A stretch of 64,000 nucleotides of DNA from Paraniabella defluvii (GCA_019316985.1 CP079215.1:1-64000), one strand, 5' to 3'. Shown: positions 10,674-22,658, counted from the first letter of the stretch. Made by a program: numbers and translations. Notes: a model not told the origin generated them from the letters alone.

Positions 10674-11500
10674 TTATTCGGTGCTTATGCTATCATGATG
10701 CGAAGGCTCCTGCCCGCCTAACGAGTCCGTTACAGGCGCGGTAGCGCTCACCCAAACGTCCATCACCTGGCCAGCCCTGATACTGATAATATGTCCTCGT
10801 CGTCAAAACGTTCAGGGCTCTGCCGGTACACAAAGGCATTGGCGGTATCCCGCACACCGGGGTCGGGAATAATAGACGCCAGCATAATACCTTTGCTTTC
10901 TAAAAGTTCCTGGCCTGGGCCAGCGTTAAACCGATCAGGTTGGGGATCGCCAGAGCCGTATTACTCAGTTCGAACCTATTACCAGGTCTATCCGGCTGCC
11001 TACTCTCACTTTGGCGCCTGGCTGGATCATCACTCCGTTGTACAACTGCTCCAATACCGAGTTTTTAGCGAAGTCGGGCCGGAAAGTAGTATCGCCCAGC
11101 TTGAGACCGGCATTTTCGAGGAACATCAGCGCATTACGAAAACTGTAACCTACAACGTTGGGCATTTCGGTGTAAGGCGGTTGCGACATATTGTATTTGA
11201 GATAAACCGTACGGCTCGATTTTACCACTTCCAGTTCGTCGGGTACCTGCCTGATTACCTGCATGGGCGGAAGAGAGTCGTAGTAAGCGCTATCCTGTAT
11301 CTCTACCGTAAAACCGGCAGCAGTCAGAATCTGCTGTGCCTCAGCCAGGATTTGCCGGTTACGCTTGGAACAGTTTTAGCATCGTCGTGGTTCGTAAACC
11401 AACCTAAAGAGCTGATGATAGCTACAAATACGGCCACCGCTAAAAGAAACCCTACCAATATATTCACCCAAAGTGGCTTACTCGTAATAAATCTAAACAT
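10674..11500 (-). CDS. PASTA-domain membrane protein (four frameshifts)
   Basis: About 275 residues. A single N-terminal TM helix (PLWVNILVGFLLAVAVFVAI) is followed by about three PASTA repeats: KTVPSVTGKSLAEAQQIL, MPNVVGYSFRNALMFLENAG and IPNLIGLTLAQARNFLESKG. PASTA domains bind muropeptides or beta-lactam-like structures and are usually at the periplasmic face. There is no kinase or transpeptidase domain, as is common for the stand-alone Bacteroidota form. It lies directly downstream of ddl, consistent with a cell-wall role. Breaks near 11350, 10970, 10895 and 10795 are repaired by adding one base each. Confidence 0.85.
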
Positions 11501-11601
11501 TCGACAAATTTATATGGTAAACGTACATAATTTTTTGTTCTCCTGTTAATTTACCTCTCCCCGAGGAAAAATTTATGCAGCGATTATCCTTTCGTAATGA
11601 G

Positions 11602-12584
11602 CTATATAAAACACTCCTCCACCAACAGGCTGTAAAAGTCTTTTAAATTACCGCCCGCCGCCGCTACCTGCTGGGGTATCAGGCTGGCAGCACTCTGGCC
11701 GGGGATGGTATTGACCTCTAACATAAACGGGGCTCCAACAGCCTCATTATAAATAAAATCGATGCGAATAACTCCCCTGCAGTTAAAAATAGCATACACC
11801 TGACGGGCCGCCTCCTTATTTTTCAGCAATCAACTCATCCACCTGTGCAGGTGTTACCTCCGTTGACTTACCTTCATATTTGGCCTCAAAGTCAAAAAAC
11901 ACTTTAGAGGCATCGGCTTTAACCTCGGTCATGGGCAAAGTAATAATTTCGCCTTTCGATTTATATACGCCAATAGTAAACTCACGCCCTACGATCATTT
12001 CTTCTACCAAAACCTGGCTGTCTTCTTTAAAAGCCTTTTCAATAGCAGGTTGCAACTCTTCCGGTTTCAGCACTTTGCTCATACCAATGCTCGATCCGCC
12101 GCTGTTGGGTTTACAAATAGCGGTAATTGCAAATTTTGCAATATCGCAGCCGTATCAACCGGTGAGTGGTCAAATAATAAAACAGACCGGGCCACATTGA
12201 TCCCCGCTTTACCGGCTACACCCGTAGTATAGCTTTTATTCATGGTAAGCGCAGCCGTTGCCGCATTACAACCTGTATACGGGATATGCAGCATATCGAA
12301 GTAGCCCTGTAGCTTCCCATCTTCACCGGGTGTACCGTGCAGGGCAATGAGCGCCGCATCAAAACTTACTTTTTCACCTTTATCCCGAATGGTAAAGTCG
12401 TTCTTATCAACGGCTATTTTATCGCCGCCTGAAGGCTCGTAAAACCAACCTTCTCGGGTGATATCAATTTTATATACATTATATTGCTCCGGATCGAGGT
12501 TGTTTTGAATGGTGCTGGCACTTTTATAAGAGATTACCGCTTCGCCGGAATACCCTCCTGTAACCAATGCTATATTTTTTTCAT
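11602..12584 (-). CDS. ddl: D-alanine--D-alanine ligase (three frameshifts)
   Basis: ATP-grasp enzyme that makes D-Ala-D-Ala for peptidoglycan in the cytoplasm. About 328 residues. Restored N-terminus MKKNIALVTGGYSGEAVIS, central DAALIALHGTPGEDGKLQGY, ATP-binding loop KPNSGGSSIGMSKV, and C-terminal metal-binding EVNTIPGQSAASLIPQQ. Breaks: A-run just after the start codon (near 12575), GTAAACCC near 12108 (one more A gives FVKPNSGG) and GAAAAATAAG near 11825. First gene of a ddl/PASTA/rhodanese unit on the minus strand. Confidence 0.93.
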
Positions 12585-12748
12585 CTGTCTTTTTTATGTT
12601 TTAGGTTTGTGATGCCCGCCTGTCCGGAACGGGCAGAAAATGAGCCCGGTGAGCGGCTTTGCGGCTATTGTATAGTATTTATTACCGAGGCTGCCCCAGA
12701 CGGCCCTGCCAATAGGCAACTATAGTGCGGCCGGGCTTTTGCCGGGTA

Positions 12749-12783
12749 TGAAAAACCTCACAGGCTGCATATCCTGTGAGGTT
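12749..12783 (-). terminator. Terminator of the ferredoxin gene
   Basis: On the minus strand AACCTCACAGG and its complement CCTGTGAGGTT flank a short loop and are followed by TTTTT. Confidence 0.6.
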
Positions 12784-12819
12784 CAAAGCGTGGCTCATAA
12801 AAGAAACACGCCATTATTT

Positions 12820-13172
<353 letters not shown>

Positions 13173-13211
13173 TTATTTGTTTTATGAAACTATATTTGTT
13201 CGTATAATCTG

Positions 13212-13219
13212 CAAAATTA
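13212..13219 (-). promoter_or_regulatory. -7 promoter box for the ferredoxin gene
   Basis: TAATTTTG on the minus strand matches TAnnTTTG. Confidence 0.45.
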
Positions 13220-13322
13220 CTGAATGCACTTGAATGGGCGATAACAACCCTTAAACAAAAATTCATATAAATAAGAAGCTACTATTAAATTCGTCTTTTA
13301 AAAGGCTGGAAAAAATAAACAA

Positions 13323-14323
13323 ATGAATTTACAGGAACGTATTAAAATATTGGTGAAACTGGGACAGTACATGCAGGAAAACGGCGAAGAGTGGCAACAG
13401 GCAAAGCACAGGGCTTACCTGCAAAACGGGTGGTTTCTGCCTGAATTTATTGATTTAAGCGTCCATAATATTGTCAGCTATTTCCTGCAAAAACAAGCTT
13501 TGCAAAACTGGATCAGCCAGTACCCTGTATTAGAGCAGGAGCCTGCTTCCCCCGCCTGGTGGGCATTGTAATGGCGGGCAATATACCTTTGGTTGGCTTT
13601 CATGATTTTCTTTGTGTATTTATCTCGGGCCATCGCAGCCTTATCAAACCGTCATCGAAAGACGAGGTGCTGATCAAACACCTGGCGGGCAAAATGATTG
13701 AGTGGTCACCTGATTTGGCAAAAACATTGCCTTTGCCGAGCTGCTGAAAAATTGTGATGCCTACATTGCTACGGGAAGCAACAGTACCGCCGGGCATTTT
13801 GAATATTATTTTGGTAAATTCCGCATATTATCAGGCGTAACCGTACCTCGGTAGCTATAATTACCGGAAATGAAACGAAGGAAGAGCTGGAACAGCTGGC
13901 TGACGATGTTTACCTGTATTTTGGCATGGGTTGCCGTAATATTACCAAAATATATGTGCCCCGGGATTACGATTTTGAAACGCTGATCAATATTTTTAAG
14001 AAATATGATTACCTGGCCGATCATCATAAATACAAGAACAATTATGACTATAACCTGGCCCTGCATATTCTTAATAATAAAATTTATATGAGTAATGCAT
14101 CGCTTTTGTTGGTGGACGAGGCAAGCCTTTTTCGCCGGTTAGCCAGTTAAACTATGAAGTATACGACAATATTGCAAAGATTAAAGAAGAGCTAGATAAT
14201 AATAACGATGTGCAATGTATAGTAGGCGGCGGATATACGCCTTTTGGCCGTGCTCAACACCCTTCATTAACCGACTATGCCGACGGGGTGGATACGATGC
14301 AATGGCTGAGCACTCTTAAGTAA
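13323..14323 (+). CDS. Acyl-CoA reductase, LuxC-like family (four frameshifts)
   Basis: About 333 residues. Starts MNLQERIKILVKLGQYM. Contains the aldehyde-dehydrogenase-like nucleotide loop GIVMAGNIPLVGFHDF, SLIKPSSKDEVLI, YIATGSNSTAGHFEYYF, and the catalytic-Cys region YFGMGCRNITKIYVP; ends TPFGRAQHPSLTDYADGVDT. Family members reduce acyl-CoA or acyl-ACP with NADPH. Breaks near 13558, 13728, 13822 (TTCCGC for TTCCCGC) and 14132 are each fixed by one base. It is transcribed away from the ferredoxin gene, which could be its functional neighbour. Confidence 0.85.
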
Positions 14324-14533
14324 GCTGAAGACCTTTAACATTTAATTGATGACGAAGGCGAAATAAAAGCTTATCATTCAACGTCAAAACAAAACAGTTC
14401 ACAAAGTACGAAGACTTTAGTAAAACTTTGTTAAACTCAAATCTGTCAAAAAGAAATACATCTGACAATTTGTTATTTTGTGAAGAAATAGGAATAGTTT
14501 TTGAATAACTCAAAAAAAAAAGTGAACAAGAGT

Positions 14534-16090
14534 ATGAAAGTTAAACAGTTAGTACTGGTAGTAGTAGTTAGCATACTATCAGCTTTTGCGGGAGTTTACA
14601 TTTATGGAAAATTCTTCAGAGGGGGCGCCTCTGCAGGATTAGGACAACCGGTTGATGGAAAACTTCCTGTTAACTACGCCAGTTTTTTTGACAATAAGGG
14701 AAATGCGGCAGAGCCCACCGATTTTACCAAGGCGTCACAATCGGCAGTACCGGCTGTGGTGCACATCAAAACAAAAATACCTGCCAAGCAGGTGACCAAC
14801 GATTTGCCCAATAGCCGTGGCCGCGATCCGTTTGAAGATTTCTTCGGCGACTTTTTTGGCGGCGGTATGGGTCCGCAAATCATTCCTGAGCAAAGAGCTT
14901 CCGGCAGCGGTGTTATCATCAGCCAGGATGGATATATTGTAACCAATAACCACGTTATTTCGGACAGGGATGGTAAAGGTATTGCCCCTGAAATAAAAGT
15001 AACTTTAAACGAAGGAAGAAAAACCTATACAGCTAAAGTGGTGGGCCGTGATCCCAGCACCGACCTGGCTGTTTTGAAAATAGATGCTACTAACCTGCCT
15101 TACCTGATCTATGGCAATTCGGACAACCTTCAGCTGGGCCAGTGGGTTTTAGCGGTAGGCTATCCGTTTAACCTGGAAGCAACCGTTACAGCGGGTATCA
15201 TTAGCGCAAAAGGCAGAAGCATTGGCATCAACAGCCAGCAGAGCCAATCGCCGGTAGAGTCGTTTATACAGACAGATGCTGCAGTAAACTCCGGTAACAG
15301 CGGTGGGGCATTAATTAATACGAATGGAGAACTGATAGGTATTAACTCGGCTATACTGGCGCCAGGCGGAACCTATGCAGGATACTCTTTTGCCATTCCT
15401 TCTACTATTGTCAGAAAGATAGTAAATGATATTGTGAAATTCGGGGATGTAAAACGCGGCTACCTGGGTATCACTTATTCTCCGCAATCAGCACAGAATG
15501 AAGAGTACCTGAAAAGGGCCGGTTTACAGGACGGTGTGTATGTATTAGGAACCGATCCTGATGGTGGCGCAGGAAAAGCAGGTATTAAGAAGGGAGATAT
15601 TATTACAAAGATCAACGGCAGGGATATTGTTTCGGGACTGGAAATAAGCGGCGCTATTGCCAGCGCGCAACCGGGTGATAAAGTAAAACTCACTTATGTT
15701 CGCGCGGGTAAAGAAAACACCGTTGATGTAACATTGTCAGCACAATCTAAAATCGTTCAGATCACTTCGGCTGAGGCCATTGGCGACCGTTTGGGCGTAG
15801 ATCTGAAAAACGTGGAGGCACAGCGTGCCAGCCAGTTAAAAATTAAAGGTGGTGTGGAAGTAACCAATATAAAACCTGATGGTCCGCTCAGGAGAACACG
15901 CATGGAAAAAGGATTTATCATTACATCTGTGAACGGAAGAGAGATCAAGAATGTGGATGAATTTGCCCAGATGCTCGGACAAGCGAGAGGAAGCCTGATT
16001 GAGCTGGTGGGTATCTATCCCGGCTATAGCGGAAGGTATAGCTACCAGATCAACTTATCGGGAGATGAAGCCGATGGAGGATCCTTCTAA
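14534..16090 (+). CDS. degP: DegP/HtrA-type periplasmic serine protease
   Basis: Intact, 518 residues from the ATG at 14534; an in-frame TTG 33 bases upstream is less likely because the signal anchor starts right after the ATG (MKVKQLVLVVVVSILSAFAG). Catalytic triad: His in NNHVISD, Asp in STDLAVLK, Ser in NSGNSGGAL. Two PDZ domains follow (around GYLGITYSPQ and the RLGVDLKNVE segment). It degrades or refolds damaged envelope proteins in the periplasm. It ends at a terminator and looks monocistronic. One of the few long genes here without a frame break. Confidence 0.93.
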   Translation: MKVKQLVLVVVVSILSAFAGVYIYGKFFRGGASAGLGQPVDGKLPVNYASFFDNKGNAAEPTDFTKASQSAVPAVVHIKTKIPAKQVTNDLPNSRGRDPFEDFFGDFFGGGMGPQIIPEQRASGSGVIISQDGYIVTNNHVISDRDGKGIAPEIKVTLNEGRKTYTAKVVGRDPSTDLAVLKIDATNLPYLIYGNSDNLQLGQWVLAVGYPFNLEATVTAGIISAKGRSIGINSQQSQSPVESFIQTDAAVNSGNSGGALINTNGELIGINSAILAPGGTYAGYSFAIPSTIVRKIVNDIVKFGDVKRGYLGITYSPQSAQNEEYLKRAGLQDGVYVLGTDPDGGAGKAGIKKGDIITKINGRDIVSGLEISGAIASAQPGDKVKLTYVRAGKENTVDVTLSAQSKIVQITSAEAIGDRLGVDLKNVEAQRASQLKIKGGVEVTNIKPDGPLRRTRMEKGFIITSVNGREIKNVDEFAQMLGQARGSLIELVGIYPGYSGRYSYQINLSGDEADGGSF

Positions 16091-16110
16091 AAGTAAATCA
16101 TATAAAAGTA

Positions 16111-16140
16111 AAGCCGGTTATTAGTAATAACCGGCTTTTT
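16111..16140 (+). terminator. Terminator after degP
   Basis: AAGCCGGTTATTA, then its complement TAATAACCGGCTT and T-run. Confidence 0.75.
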
Positions 16141-16173
16141 AATGTGTAATATTTTCTTTAACGGTTCATAGTT

Positions 16174-17013
16174 TTACTTTAGACACACGGAAAGGTTTTT
16201 AACGGCCTTATGCGCTGCGGTTTTGGCAATGGTCGCTTCCAGGCTGGTAAGCTTTTCGGGCTTATAGGCATTTTTACGAACATCCGAATCAAAGAGCTTC
16301 TCATACCAGGTACAGGCGGCTGTAAAGCGCCCGTATCCTAAATTTAAATGATAGCCATCTCTGGTATAATGATCACCAATACCAGAAGTGCGGCCGTTTT
16401 GAACAGCAGTGCCGGAAGGAACAATAAATTTAAACCAGCCCGATTTACTGAGCTTTTTCGACACCTCTACTATTTGTTGATACATTATTTTTTGCTGCCG
16501 GTTATAATTGGCAAACCCTGCATGCTTGGAATCCTGCTGATAAGCCCAGGTTTGATGATACACCAGGGCAACACCAGGAGCTTTTGACCTCACATAGCTG
16601 ATCAACAACGGCAGATGTTTCATAATTACGTCATATTTGCCTGATAAAGGGCTTGCCTGCTGTAAGCTGATATAATCCCATTTTTCGTCCGCAATGGCTT
16701 CTTCGATACTCACATTTTTCCTGCTTATCTTCTCCCCGTCAACCTGTATCTTACGGTAATCGTACGCTTTTTTATTGCTGTCTGCATTGCTTACATGTAA
16801 TTCGATGGGAGCGCCGCCGATATACATATTGCCAATAATGATCTTTTTATTACCGGCCTTGGCCAGGTCGTATAAATAGTTCTCCAGCGCATCTTCAGAA
16901 AAACTGTTACCAATGGCTAAAATTTTTAAAACCTCCCCATCGCTGCCTTTTTGAGCGGCTAAGGCGTATACCTGAAATAGGGCAACCGTAATTAAAACAA
17001 TAATTTTTTTCAT
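16174..17013 (-). CDS. Secreted SGNH-type hydrolase (DUF4886-like)
   Basis: Intact, about 279 residues from the ATG at 17013, where a signal peptide begins (MKKIIVLITVALFQVYALAAQ). Block I is ILAIGNSFSEDA with the nucleophile Ser; the C-terminal block GDHYTRDGYHLNLGYGR supplies Asp and His. This fits the DUF4886 group of SGNH/GDSL esterases, often linked to glycan deacylation in Bacteroidota. The substrate is not known. It lies between two terminators and appears monocistronic. Confidence 0.82.
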   Translation of the reverse strand: MKKIIVLITVALFQVYALAAQKGSDGEVLKILAIGNSFSEDALENYLYDLAKAGNKKIIIGNMYIGGAPIELHVSNADSNKKAYDYRKIQVDGEKISRKNVSIEEAIADEKWDYISLQQASPLSGKYDVIMKHLPLLISYVRSKAPGVALVYHQTWAYQQDSKHAGFANYNRQQKIMYQQIVEVSKKLSKSGWFKFIVPSGTAVQNGRTSGIGDHYTRDGYHLNLGYGRFTAACTWYEKLFDSDVRKNAYKPEKLTSLEATIAKTAAHKAVKNLSVCLK

Positions 17014-17117
17014 AGGGATAAAAATAGAACTTTTATACAGTTGATACACATCAGCACGTGATAGCTACAGCAGCTCATATATACTGCGGCGCTGCTGAGA
17101 GCCGAGGTCTACAAATA

Positions 17118-17144
17118 AAAAAACCGGCTTAAAAGCCGGTTTTA
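17118..17144 (-). terminator. Terminator after the amylase-like gene
   Basis: AAACCGGCTT/AAGCCGGTTT stem followed by T-run on the minus strand. Confidence 0.65.
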
Positions 17145-17162
17145 CAAGATATTATCAACAAC

Positions 17163-18553
17163 CTATTTCTTTATATATACCAGGTATTCCCAGGGCTGCA
17201 TGTCGAAGCTTTTGGAGCTGCTGAAATCATTAGGAGTTTCCGAAAAAGCATTTACGAACGAGCCGTTCAACGCATTATCAGTAATATCAAATCTGGCCCC
17301 GTCTCTCGAAAGGTTAAGCACTACCAGCACTTCATCAGCCCCGTTTCTGCGGAGATAGGCAAAGATCTTGTCGTCAGCCGTTGTAGAAAGTTTTACTGTT
17401 TGCACTGCCGGATCACCTCCTCTCAAAGCTGCATGAGTGCTGTGTAAATTCAGCAGTGTTTTATAGAAATCATGCAATTCGTATTTACCTGTCCATGGAA
17501 TAGGATCCTTATCAAAAAATTTCAGTCTTTTGTCTTTAAGCGGCAATTCCTGGCCGCTATATATTAACGGCACACCGTTCCAGGTACAGCTAAATACGGC
17601 TAGCGCCTTAGCCATATCGCCATATTTTTCATATTCAGTGCCATTCCAGCTATTTTCGTCATGATTGGTAGTAAACCAGGCTCTCATACTGCTGTCCCCG
17701 ATATTACTGTATTGCTGCAAAAGATCTAATAACTCATGCAAAGGCTGGTGTTGCTGGTAAAAGTCTTTGGTTTTATGCATCCATTTCCAGGAGTAACTGG
17801 CATCGAATACCTTACCATAATCAGGACTTTCCAGCTCATCAAACTCACCCAACCAGAACAAGGGCTTCAATGCATCTACCAAGGGTCTTGCTTCCTGCCA
17901 GAAATCTACCTCTACCCATGACGCCAGGTCGCACCGGAAACCGTCTATATCGCACTCTTTCACCCAGAATTTCATAGCGTCAATCATGGCTTTACGCAAC
18001 GCGGGGTTTTGAAAATTGAGTTCTATAATATCATCCATGCCACTGGCCACCTGGAAAGTGCCTGTTGTTGAATCGTGCAAATAATAGTCTGGATGTGATT
18101 TTGTCCATACATGATCCCAACCGGTATGGTTGGCCACCCAGTCGATGATCACTTTAAAACCCATACCATGCGCCGTATCTACCAGCCTTTTAAAATCTTC
18201 CAGGGTACCAAATTCGGGATTGATAGAAGTATAGTCAGAACAAGCGTAGTAGCTCCCCAGGAGCCCTTCATTTTTTCTTTAGCAATAGGTGTTATGGGCA
18301 TAAACCACAATACCTGTACACCCATATCCTTCAGCCTGGGCAACTCTTTTACAAACGCATTAAAAGTGCCTTCCTGTGTATACTGCCGCACATTTACCTC
18401 ATAAATATTGGTTGCATGTTTCCAATCTGTGTTCGTCGTTTTTGCTGCCATTGTACCGGTTTTATTTTTTTCGCCATTATTTTCTTCTTTAGGCATTAGC
18501 TTGCAGGAGGTTAACCACATAATGCTTAATGCCAAAACTGCGAGTTTGCTCAT
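17163..18553 (-). CDS. GH13 alpha-amylase family lipoprotein (one frameshift)
   Basis: About 464 residues. Lipoprotein signal with lipobox LTSC (Cys at about residue 17). TIM-barrel glycoside hydrolase: VIIDWVANHTGWDHVW (conserved region I), DGFRCDLASWV (nucleophile Asp), LFWLGEFDE (acid/base Glu) and FTTNHDENSWNG (third acidic residue); a beta-sandwich C-terminus follows. It likely cleaves alpha-glucans at the cell surface or in the periplasm. The break near 18258 (TCCTGG for TCCCTGG) restores KGSLGSYYACSDYTSIN. Not in a visible Sus locus. Confidence 0.9.
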
Positions 18554-18637
18554 AAAGAATCTTTAAATTGAAGATAGGGAAATATTTGTATTGAGTAGTA
18601 TTGCTTTTCGGTCGGCTATTTATCTGATTTTCCTGTT

Positions 18638-18645
18638 TATCTTTG
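18638..18645 (+). promoter_or_regulatory. -7 promoter box close to ispH start
   Basis: TATCTTTG matches TAnnTTTG but ends only five bases before the ispH ATG, so transcription from it would give an almost leaderless mRNA. Confidence 0.35.
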
Positions 18646-18650
18646 CATGC

Positions 18651-19893
18651 ATGAAGCAGTTCGACGTACCGGTTTTTTACAGAAGCTCCCTTATATCTAC
18701 CATCAAAAACTACGCAAGGAAAAGGATAAGCTAAAAAAGATTTTACGCCTACCCTTCTCGATTTTGGACCGGTACAGATATACCTGGCAAGACATTTCGG
18801 ATTTTGTTATGGTGTTGAAAATGCTATTGAAATTGCGTTTAAAACAGTAGAGGAAAACCCCGGGAAACGTATTTTTATTAAGCGAAATGATACACAATCC
18901 CCAGGTGAACGCCGATCTCAGCCGCCATGGCGTTCGGTTTTTACAGGATACTTACGGAAAAGAGCTGATTCCTTTTGATACGCTTACCAGGGATGATATT
19001 GTGCTGATACCGGCCTTTGGCACCACGCTCGACATAGAGAAAAAACTGAACGACATCGGCATTCCTACAGAAAAGTATAACACCACCTGCCCTTTTGTTG
19101 AAAAGGTTTGGAACCGCAGCGCTGCTATTGCTAAAAAAGATTATACCATCATTATACATGGCAAACCATCGCACGAAGAAACCAGGGCTACCTTTTCACA
19201 TGCAGCTGCCGGAGCTCCTGCCGTAGTGGTAAAAGACATGAAGGAAACGCAGCGCCTGGCGTTATATATTACCGGTGAACTGGACGCAGCCGGTTTTACG
19301 AAGAATTTAAAAACCAGTACAGCGAGGGCTTTGACGTAAGCAAACACCTGGAACGAATCGGCGTGGTGAACCAAACCACCATGCTGGCCAGCGATACACA
19401 GGCTATTGCCGACTATCTGAAGCAGGCGATGGTTGAAAAATACGGGCTCTCCAAAGAAAACCTGGCGGAACGATTTGCCGACACAAGAGATACGCTTTGC
19501 TATGCTACCAATGACAACCAGACCTCCGTTTCGGCGATGCTACAAACAGACGCAAACCTGGCTATTGTGGTAGGCGGCTATAACTCGTCTAATACCTCTC
19601 ACCTGGTTGAACTGTGCGAAGAAAAACTACCTACCTATTATATCAATAGCCCGGAAAAAATCGTCTCACGCAAAGAGATCATTCATTTCAACTTTCACAC
19701 CAACCAGGAATTACTAACAACAGGCTATCTGCCCGAAAAGGAACCGGTAAAAATATTGATTACCAGCGGCGCATCCTGCCCCGATATACTGGTGGAAAAA
19801 GTAATTGAAAAAATAACGGGATTCTACAGCCATGCAATCCCGATAGATGCAGTAACGCAGCAGCTTACTTTTAATTCAGGCGCCAGTGCTTAG
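18651..19893 (+). CDS. ispH: 4-hydroxy-3-methylbut-2-enyl diphosphate reductase (three frameshifts)
   Basis: Last step of the MEP isoprenoid pathway; an iron-sulfur enzyme making IPP and DMAPP. About 414 residues with the Bacteroidota N-terminal extension (MKQFDVPVFYRSSLISTIK). Cluster Cys residues are in HFGFCYGVENA, NTTCPFVEKVW and SGASCPD; VNQTTMLAS is also conserved. Breaks near 18730, 18872 and 19300 are restored by one base each. The stop codon overlaps the stop of the convergent histidine kinase. Confidence 0.93.
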
Positions 19894-22519
19894 TAGGAGG
19901 TTTCCAGCAATTGCTCCAGTTGGGTTATACCTTTCGACAATATATTCTTAATGATCCGGTAGCTTCTTAATGCATTATCGGGCAACTCGTCTTTATGGCC
20001 TTTTCTTCCAGCAGCTCAAAATGCGGCATCAACTTCTTGCCGATAGTAACCGCGGTTGACGATTTAAGTTTATGCGCCAGCATTTTTATTTCCTTATAAT
20101 TCCTCGTATTAATAGCATCATCCAGGTCTTTCATTTGTCCCGGCACCTGCGATAAAAATAGTTCTATTACTTCCTTTTCAAACTCTTTGTTGTTGTCAGA
20201 AAGCTCTCTTAGGTAACTGAGATCCACAACACTTGCATCGGTAGAAAAGAGCTTTTGTGAAGTATTGGCGCCGAGCTTTACAGTGGGCTCTATGGGCGCG
20301 CTGAAGTCCCGTGCTACAAGTGTACTTATTTTCTCGAACAGCTGTCTTGTATTTACCGGCTTGGTTAAATAGTCATTCATCCCCGCTTCCAGACATTTAT
20401 CCTTCTCTCCCGCCAGCACGTGGGCTGTTAATGCAATAATAGGAACCTGAATATGCAGCTCATTCCGGATGATCTTCGTGGTATCATACCCGTTCATATC
20501 GGGCAACTCTATATCCATTAATATAATGTCGTAAAAATTCTCCTTTACTTTCTCTATCGCCTGCAAGCCGTTTTCAGCAACATCTATTTTTACATTAGTA
20601 CCCAGGAAAATACCATTTACCAGCTTTATATTAAGAGAATTATCTTCTACCAGTAATATACGCAGATCGTCGAGAAACGATAGGTCGGTTACCGTTTCAA
20701 CCGGTATTGCATTACTTAACCTGGAAGCATCGAAATTCGCAAAAGGCATGGTAAACGTGAAGATCGACCCCACTCCCAGTTCGCTGGTTACAGAAATTTC
20801 TCCACCCTGGCTTTGAACAATATGCTTGGCAATACTCAACCCTAAACCAGTTCCCCGTATAACCTGGTCGTTTCCACCCCTGCCTGCTCAAAGCGTTTAA
20901 ACACCCGCGACAGCTTATCTTTTGAAATGCCAATGCCCGAATCTTTGATCTTAAATTCAATAACAGATTTTTTTCTCATCGAAGGAAATCATTTTTGCAA
21001 AAATGAGCACACTACCCTTAGGGGTAAACTTAATGGCATTGCCCACTATATTAGTAATTACCTGCGTTAGCCTTACAGGGTCGCCCACCACAACTTCGGG
21101 TACATTGCTATGGCATTCATAACTTAAGGTTATGCCCTTGTTGCGCGCCTTGGGATGGTATAAAACGCAAATAGAATTCAGAATACCATCGATACTAACC
21201 GGGTGCTCCTCAAAAACCATCATATTCGATTCAAGCTTCGAAAAGTCGAGGATATCATTCAGCAGTCTCAGCAAATTTTCACCGGCAGAACGGATGATAC
21301 GTACATATTCGTTTTCCTCCACACCAATATCTCTTTTGCCCAGTAACTCGGCAAACCCAAGGATCGCATTTAGGCGTTCTGATTTCATGGCTCATGTTAC
21401 TCAGGAACGACTCCTTCAGCTTAAGTGATTCCTCTACCAGCTTCTTAGCTTCTATGAGCTCATTTTCAAATTGCTTGATATTACTGATATCATCAAAAAC
21501 GGAGATCGCATACTCCAGCTGGTTCTTCTCGTTATAAAGCGGAATAGCACTTACCCGTAAGGGTATATGACGCCCGTTCACTTCTACAGTGGTTTCATTA
21601 AAGCCGATATTCTCCTCGCCGTGGATGGCGTGCGTGATAAACAGCTTATCGCGCAGGTCATCCCTTAAAGCACCGCTGAAAGTGTAAGTATCATCTGGCG
21701 CTTCAAATACTTTTCCATCCGACTGTAATTGCTGATCGAGCAATATAACCGCTTTATGGTTGGCATGGTACTCATTACTCTTCGTATTTACAATTACTAC
21801 TCCTACCGGTAGCTTGTCTAATATACTCTCCAGCCTTATCTGCGATTTCAGCAGCAACTTTTCTGTATCCACTAACCGCTGGTAGATCTTCCTGATATAC
21901 AGGAGCGTTAGCATAATGATCAATACGGCAGCCACCACGCTGAGGATCACTACATAGATCACCATGTTAAAGCTATCGTTTTCCCGTTTTAGCTTTCCCG
22001 ATTGTAGGGCTTTTTCGGTATTGATAAAGTTGAGCACATTATACCGGAGCTTATTCACCAGCCTCGTTTCATCACCGCTATTTAAAAAATTCCATGCCTC
22101 TAAAAAAGATACGTATTTTCTTTTAACAATTATGCTGTAAGCTACCAGCTTCTGTTCGCTCACCAGATCGGCGATACTATCCAGCAGTAAACGCTGGCTA
22201 TATATCATCGGTAGATTTTTAAGGAATTGACCCTGGTTTGCAGTATGCGGCTCGAAATACCGAAAGATTTTAGAAAAGACGAATCGTTGGTGATGATATA
22301 TCCTCTGTAGGCAGATTGTACATCCTGTATATCATTTAATATATCCTGCGAACGGGTAATAATGATACCGGATAAATTTACGTCCCTCATAGAACGTTTA
22401 TACCTGATGGTCCTGGAATTGGCAAAGATGCCAAGCCCTATAAGGATAAGCGCACTGACACTTAGGGCAATAGTTATTTTTACCTTTTCAGACAATGCTA
22501 TGGGTTTTCCCGAATTCAC
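19890..22519 (-). CDS. Hybrid sensor histidine kinase with CHASE3-like, PAS, REC and HPt domains (several frameshifts)
   Basis: About 876 residues. Order: TM helix ([19 protein letters not shown]), CHASE3-like helical sensor with [12 protein letters not shown], second TM ([20 protein letters not shown]), PAS ([17 protein letters not shown]), HisKA with phospho-His [10 protein letters not shown], HATPase boxes [20 protein letters not shown] and [16 protein letters not shown] domain (LLVEDN, phospho-Asp in ILMDIELP, Lys in YLTKPVN) and HPt (LAHKLKSST). This is a complete phosphorelay without an output domain. Signal unknown. Breaks near 22215, 21385, 20965, 20860 and 19996. Confidence 0.9.
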
Positions 22520-22658
22520 TTTTTTAAGTTACTCTAAATTCTTCAGGTTTAGCCTTTGCTATAAGCTATGCTAGACTTGGTTAGAAGGTAGCTGTAAATG
22601 TAAGCATTAATTAAAATATCACCAATATTAGTTATCTGATAAAAAGAATTAATAGTTC

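Noticed and set aside
14501..14533. TTG start 11 codons upstream of degP
   Set aside because: The segment is lysine- and asparagine-rich and would bury the signal anchor; ATG at 14534 fits better.
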